NCBI GenBank assembly: GCA_023388235.1
Contig: JAEWGQ010000434.1
Location: forward strand, 1-6,577
DNA length: 6,577 nucleotides
Reading direction: 5' to 3'
Source: Actinomycetes bacterium
Lineage (GTDB): Bacteria; Actinomycetota; Actinomycetes; Actinomycetales; Cellulomonadaceae
Shown here: one piece after another, positions 5,195-6,577 of the stretch
Layout: each line of letters starts with the position of its first letter
Position numbering within the stretch: the first letter of the stretch is position 1
Translations under genes and position numbers: made by a program
The notes under the pieces: model-generated
Database searches by the model: none
What the model was told of the DNA's origin: nothing
The model's input: the letters and a program-made list of their open reading frames with translations, nothing else

Positions 5195-6433
5195 TCAGTG
5201 GTTGAGCCGCCGGCGGGACCAGCGCACGTAGTCCAGGGTGTGCCGCAGGGCGACCCGCGCGACGTCCAGGCGGCGCCGCGGCGCCAGGTCCGGCGCGTAG
5301 TGCAGGGTGTGCACGCGGCCGCCCCGGGCCGCGCGGCGCAGGACGGCGCGCGTCGACGCGGGCGCGAACCACCGGGCCACCACCGCGGGCACGTTGAGCC
5401 ACAGGCGCTCGGCGGTGGTCGTGAACGGCGCGACCGGCTGCCCGTGCACCAGCTCGTCCACCGCGCAGCGCGCCAGGTTGCCGCCCGCCGCCATCGTGTA
5501 GAACGCCGTCGCGCCGGGGCGCAGGTTCACCTCGAGGATCTTCGACACGCCGGTGCGCCGGTCGAGCATCGCGTCGACGTTCGCGAACCCGTGGTACCCG
5601 ATGCCGTCGAGCAGGGTGCGCACCGAGGCCGCGAGCTCCGGGTCGTCGATGGTCGCGATGGCGTTGTTGTTCCCGACCAGCGTCGGGTTGTACTCGGTGA
5701 GCACGACCTGCCCGGCGGACAGGAACCGCACGCGCCCGTCGCGGTCGGAGTAGGTGTTCGCCACCCGCATCACGGACTCGTCGCCCGCCAGGTACTCCTG
5801 CACGATCAGGTCGCCGACGTAGCCCGCGGCGTAGATCCGGCGCGCCACGTCCCGCAGGGCGGCGGCGTCGTCCAGCAGGTACACCTTCTGCCGCCCCTCG
5901 AACTGCAGGCGCGGGTACTGGTCGGTGTCCGACGGCTTGAGGATCACCGGGTAGCCGAACGGCAGGTCCTCGCCGAGCCGCGGGTCGTCGAGCGCCGAGG
6001 CGTCCACCACGCGGGTCTCGGGGTGCGGCACGCCGAGCGCGGCGCACGTCGCCGCGAACGACGCCTTGTCCATCACCCGGGCCGCCGTCGCGGCGTCCGG
6101 CAGCGGCACCAGGTAGTGCTCGTCGAGGGCGGCGCGGTGCTCCAGCACGACGTTCGTGTAGTGCTCGATGGTCGGCAGCAGCAGCAGGGCGGCGCCCGGG
6201 CGCGCGGCGGCGAGCTCGGCCGCGAGGTCGCGCAGCACGGCGACGATCACGTCCGCGTCGTCGAAGTCCCGGCGGGCGCGCACCTGCACGATGCGGGAGC
6301 CGGCCGTCTCGCGCAGCGCGTACCGGCCCAGGGCGATCGACCGGACCCCGAACGCCTCGTGCAGGGAGCGGGCGAGGTTGTAGGCCCCCAGCCCGGTCCC
6401 GAGGATCACGGGGACGACGTCGCGCTCGGCCAT
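5195..6433 (-). CDS. ATP-grasp carboxylate-amine ligase resembling peptidoglycan D-aspartate ligase
   Basis: A 412-residue ATP-grasp enzyme of the type that activates a carboxylate as acyl phosphate and joins it to an amine. It follows Enterococcus faecium D-aspartate ligase (Asl) along its length, as I recall that sequence: VPVILGTGLGAYNLARSLHEAFG (7-29), MDKASF (121-126), PFGYPVILKPSDTDQYPRLQFEG (158-180), RRIYAAGYVGDLIVQEYLAGDESVMRV (198-224), GYHGFANVD (279-287) and KILEVNLRPGATAFY (298-312), then NLAR. Expected ATP and Mg2+ contacts are K123, K166, E213, D287, E301 and N303. The likely role is adding D-Asp or D-Glu to the side-chain amine of L-Orn or L-Lys on the peptidoglycan precursor at the cytoplasmic face. 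Cellulomonas and relatives have such D-Asp or D-Glu bridges. The tail is Arg-rich (WSRRRLNH) with no clear membrane helix. I chose the ATG at 6433, preceded by GAAGGG at 11 nt. A GTG at 6445 would add four residues but touches that sequence. Exact substrates are inferred. Confidence 0.9.
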   Translation of the reverse strand: MAERDVVPVILGTGLGAYNLARSLHEAFGVRSIALGRYALRETAGSRIVQVRARRDFDDADVIVAVLRDLAAELAAARPGAALLLLPTIEHYTNVVLEHRAALDEHYLVPLPDAATAARVMDKASFAATCAALGVPHPETRVVDASALDDPRLGEDLPFGYPVILKPSDTDQYPRLQFEGRQKVYLLDDAAALRDVARRIYAAGYVGDLIVQEYLAGDESVMRVANTYSDRDGRVRFLSAGQVVLTEYNPTLVGNNNAIATIDDPELAASVRTLLDGIGYHGFANVDAMLDRRTGVSKILEVNLRPGATAFYTMAAGGNLARCAVDELVHGQPVAPFTTTAERLWLNVPAVVARWFAPASTRAVLRRAARGGRVHTLHYAPDLAPRRRLDVARVALRHTLDYVRWSRRRLNH

Positions 6434-6444
6434 GGGTCGGGGCA

Positions 6445-6450
6445 CCCTTC
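6445..6450 (-). promoter_or_regulatory. Shine-Dalgarno-like sequence of the ATP-grasp gene
   Basis: GAAGGG on the minus strand lies 11 nt before the ATG at 6433. The spacing is slightly long but workable. It abuts the alternative GTG at 6445, which argues against that start. Confidence 0.5.
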
Positions 6451-6494
6451 ACGGGGGGTCGGGGGACGCCCGCGCCGACCGGCGGGGCCGTCGC

Positions 6495-6500
6495 AGTCTA
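6495..6500 (-). promoter_or_regulatory. Putative -10 box of the ATP-grasp gene
   Basis: TAGACT on the minus strand fits TAnnnT and is one of very few A/T-containing clusters in the 144 nt upstream of this gene. A start near 6488 would leave a leader of about 55 nt. No -35 is evident. I see nothing else supportable between here and the right edge. Confidence 0.45.
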
Positions 6501-6577
6501 GCCGCGGGCCCCGGCGCGGCGGCCGGTGCGGGGCCGGTCCCGGGCGCCCCGGGGGCCGTCCGGGCCTGGTCCGGGGC

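Noticed and set aside
5028..6452. 474-codon minus-strand frame over the ATP-grasp gene, continuing through the 18-bp repeats
   Set aside because: It is a frame-shifted shadow of the ATP-grasp gene. The Pro-rich repeat reading is noted, but the body of the frame shows no homology.

Overview
This is a very GC-rich window with GTG starts, strong third-position G/C bias and TAnnnT-type -10 boxes. It looks like a chromosomal segment of a high-GC actinobacterium, most likely Cellulomonas or a close relative. The genus is an inference from gene content, chiefly a DUF3000 protein and a D-aspartate-ligase-like ATP-grasp enzyme. There are six protein genes and no RNA gene, mobile element or CRISPR array.

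Left part, minus strand (read right to left): a DUF3000 protein (2352-1771), a small LuxR-type regulator (1623-1060) and an RNase D with HRDC domain (from 1013, running off the left edge). The three share orientation but are separated by 147 and 46 nt. Each gap holds a hairpin and a promoter-like element, so they look like a conserved cluster of separately promoted genes rather than a tight operon. The regulator keeps its DNA-binding domain, but its receiver part is cut down and has no phosphoacceptor aspartate. The gap in front of it carries nested GTGAC/GTCAC inverted repeats that look like an operator.

Middle, plus strand: a complete 6-phosphogluconate dehydrogenase (gnd, 2465-3907) diverges from DUF3000 across a 112 nt promoter region. 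After a 33 nt gap comes a DegT/DnrJ/EryC1-type PLP aminotransferase (3941-5104) with its own -10 box.

Right part, minus strand: an ATP-grasp carboxylate-amine ligase (6433-5195), convergent with the aminotransferase across a 90 nt spacer that holds an 18-bp periodic repeat. Its sequence follows Enterococcus D-aspartate ligase closely along its length. It is therefore a good candidate for the enzyme that attaches D-Asp or D-Glu to the diamino acid of peptidoglycan in A4-type cell walls, as known for Cellulomonas and relatives.

Expression signals differ within the window. The RNase D, DUF3000 and aminotransferase genes each have a TAnnnT box only 6-8 nt before the start codon and no Shine-Dalgarno sequence, which is the layout of leaderless mRNAs. 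gnd, the regulator and the ATP-grasp gene have Shine-Dalgarno-like sequences and room for a leader.
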